Shown here in pieces: positions 63,492 to 64,000 of a stretch of 64,000 bases of DNA. The stretch is from Mesorhizobium koreense. GTDB lineage: Bacteria > Pseudomonadota > Alphaproteobacteria > Rhizobiales > Rhizobiaceae. The notes beneath the pieces were generated by a model that worked only from the letters and a program-made list of their open reading frames with translations, searched no databases and was not told the origin of the DNA. Both the position numbers and the translations under genes were made by a program. Location of the stretch: positions 3,863,001 through 3,927,000 of the forward strand of contig NZ_CP134228.1 of assembly GCF_031656215.1 (NCBI RefSeq), read 5' to 3'. Position 1 is the first letter of the stretch. The number at the start of each line of letters is the position of its first letter.

Positions 63492-64000
63492 ATGAAATCC
63501 GCCGTCGTCCTGCTCCCCGGCCTCAACCGTGACCGCGATATGATCGCGGCGCTGACCAAGGTTTCGGGAAAGCCGCCCGTCACCGTCTGGCAGACCGATA
63601 CGGAAATCCCCGACGTCGACCTGATCGTTATTCCCGGCGGCTTCTCCTATGGCGACTATCTGCGCTGCGGCGCGATCGGGGCGCGCATGCCGGTCATGCG
63701 TGCCGTGGCGGAGAAGGCGGAAAAGGGCGTACTGATCATGGGCGTCTGCAACGGCTTCCAGATCCTGCTTGAGGCCGGCCTTCTTCCCGGCGCGCTTATG
63801 CGCAACGCTTCGCTTCGCTTCGTCTGCCGTGAAGTGAAACTCGAAGTTGCCAATGCAAACACCGCTTTCACGCGCCACTACGCCCCCGGGCAAGTAATCC
63901 GCTGTCCGGTCGCCCATCATGACGGCAATTATTTCGCCGACGCCGAGACGCTGGCGCGATTGGAGGGCGAAGGCCAGGTCGTGTTCCGCTATGCCGAGGG
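63492..64000 (+). CDS. purQ: Phosphoribosylformylglycinamidine synthase subunit I, cut by window edge
   Basis: Glutaminase subunit of the fourth step of purine synthesis. The visible 169 residues show [13 protein letters not shown], the nucleophile loop [21 protein letters not shown] and [11 protein letters not shown] of the class I amidotransferase. The frame is open at the right edge, so the C-terminal His/Glu end is missing. The ATG at 63492 gives the usual [10 protein letters not shown] start. purS and purL are not in view. Confidence 0.95.
   Translation, partial: MKSAVVLLPGLNRDRDMIAALTKVSGKPPVTVWQTDTEIPDVDLIVIPGGFSYGDYLRCGAIGARMPVMRAVAEKAEKGVLIMGVCNGFQILLEAGLLPGALMRNASLRFVCREVKLEVANANTAFTRHYAPGQVIRCPVAHHDGNYFADAETLARLEGEGQVVFRYAE

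Overview
The window looks like chromosomal DNA of an alphaproteobacterium of the order Hyphomicrobiales (Rhizobiales), most like the Phyllobacteriaceae (Mesorhizobium, Aminobacter, Nitratireductor and relatives). The reasons are the high G+C; a sarcosine oxidase soxBDAG operon; a phosphatidylcholine synthase; BA14K and GCG_CRPN secreted proteins; the rhizobial-type metal-less pyrC beside pyrB; the run alaC-hom plus glpX-recJ beside phaC; and three kinds of short palindromic intergenic repeat typical of the group. The genus is an inference. No tRNA, rRNA, CRISPR array, insertion sequence or prophage was seen.

Layout. 1-5.0 kb (minus): branched-chain 2-oxoacid dehydrogenase operon bkdA1-bkdA2-bkdB-lpd, with lpd cut by the window edge. 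5.1-7.4 kb: BA14K protein, glycerol kinase and a small exported protein. 7.6-12.8 kb (plus): sarcosine oxidase soxB-soxD-soxA-soxG. 13-21.3 kb: a mixed stretch with an AlkX/YcaQ-type DNA glycosylase, a low-G+C nuclease toxin and DUF2019 immunity pair, an alpha/beta hydrolase, a class III CoA-transferase coupled to a ThDP enzyme, a GT2 glycosyltransferase coupled to a lipid-A-synthase N-domain membrane protein, and a DUF305 protein.

21.3-36.0 kb is an aromatic catabolism block. It holds paaABCDE (phenylacetyl-CoA epoxidase), a paaI-paaK-tetR-nat-paaX operon, a PaaI-like thioesterase, a cytochrome P450, and pobA-pcaC-pcaH-pcaG-pcaB (4-hydroxybenzoate to protocatechuate and ring cleavage). A relBE toxin-antitoxin module sits between pcaH and pcaG, which encode the two subunits of one enzyme. 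pcaD, pcaQ, paaG, paaZ and paaJ are not in the window.

36.2-64 kb is mostly housekeeping: recJ, glpX, pyrB-pyrC'-plsY-dprA, a GST, a BMP-type (nucleoside-like) ABC importer, a quinone oxidoreductase, phosphatidylcholine synthase, a UbiH-like hydroxylase, an AEC carrier, an APH-like kinase overlapping an enolase paralogue, hom, alaC, a lipoprotein, phaC, an M15-like lipoprotein, an acyltransferase-3 membrane protein and the start of purQ.

The best candidates for undescribed biology are: (i) the kinase plus divergent enolase pair at 53.3-55.5 kb with a neighbouring carrier, which could form a phosphorylate-then-dehydrate route for a hydroxy acid; (ii) palindromic repeats read in frame inside the bkdB product and at the 5' end of paaD; (iii) relBE splitting pcaH/pcaG, with a visible operator; and (iv) a 12-bp palindrome inside the promoter between the paaI-paaK-tetR operon and the P450 gene. 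All functional statements come from reading the sequence and from family knowledge. No search was run.
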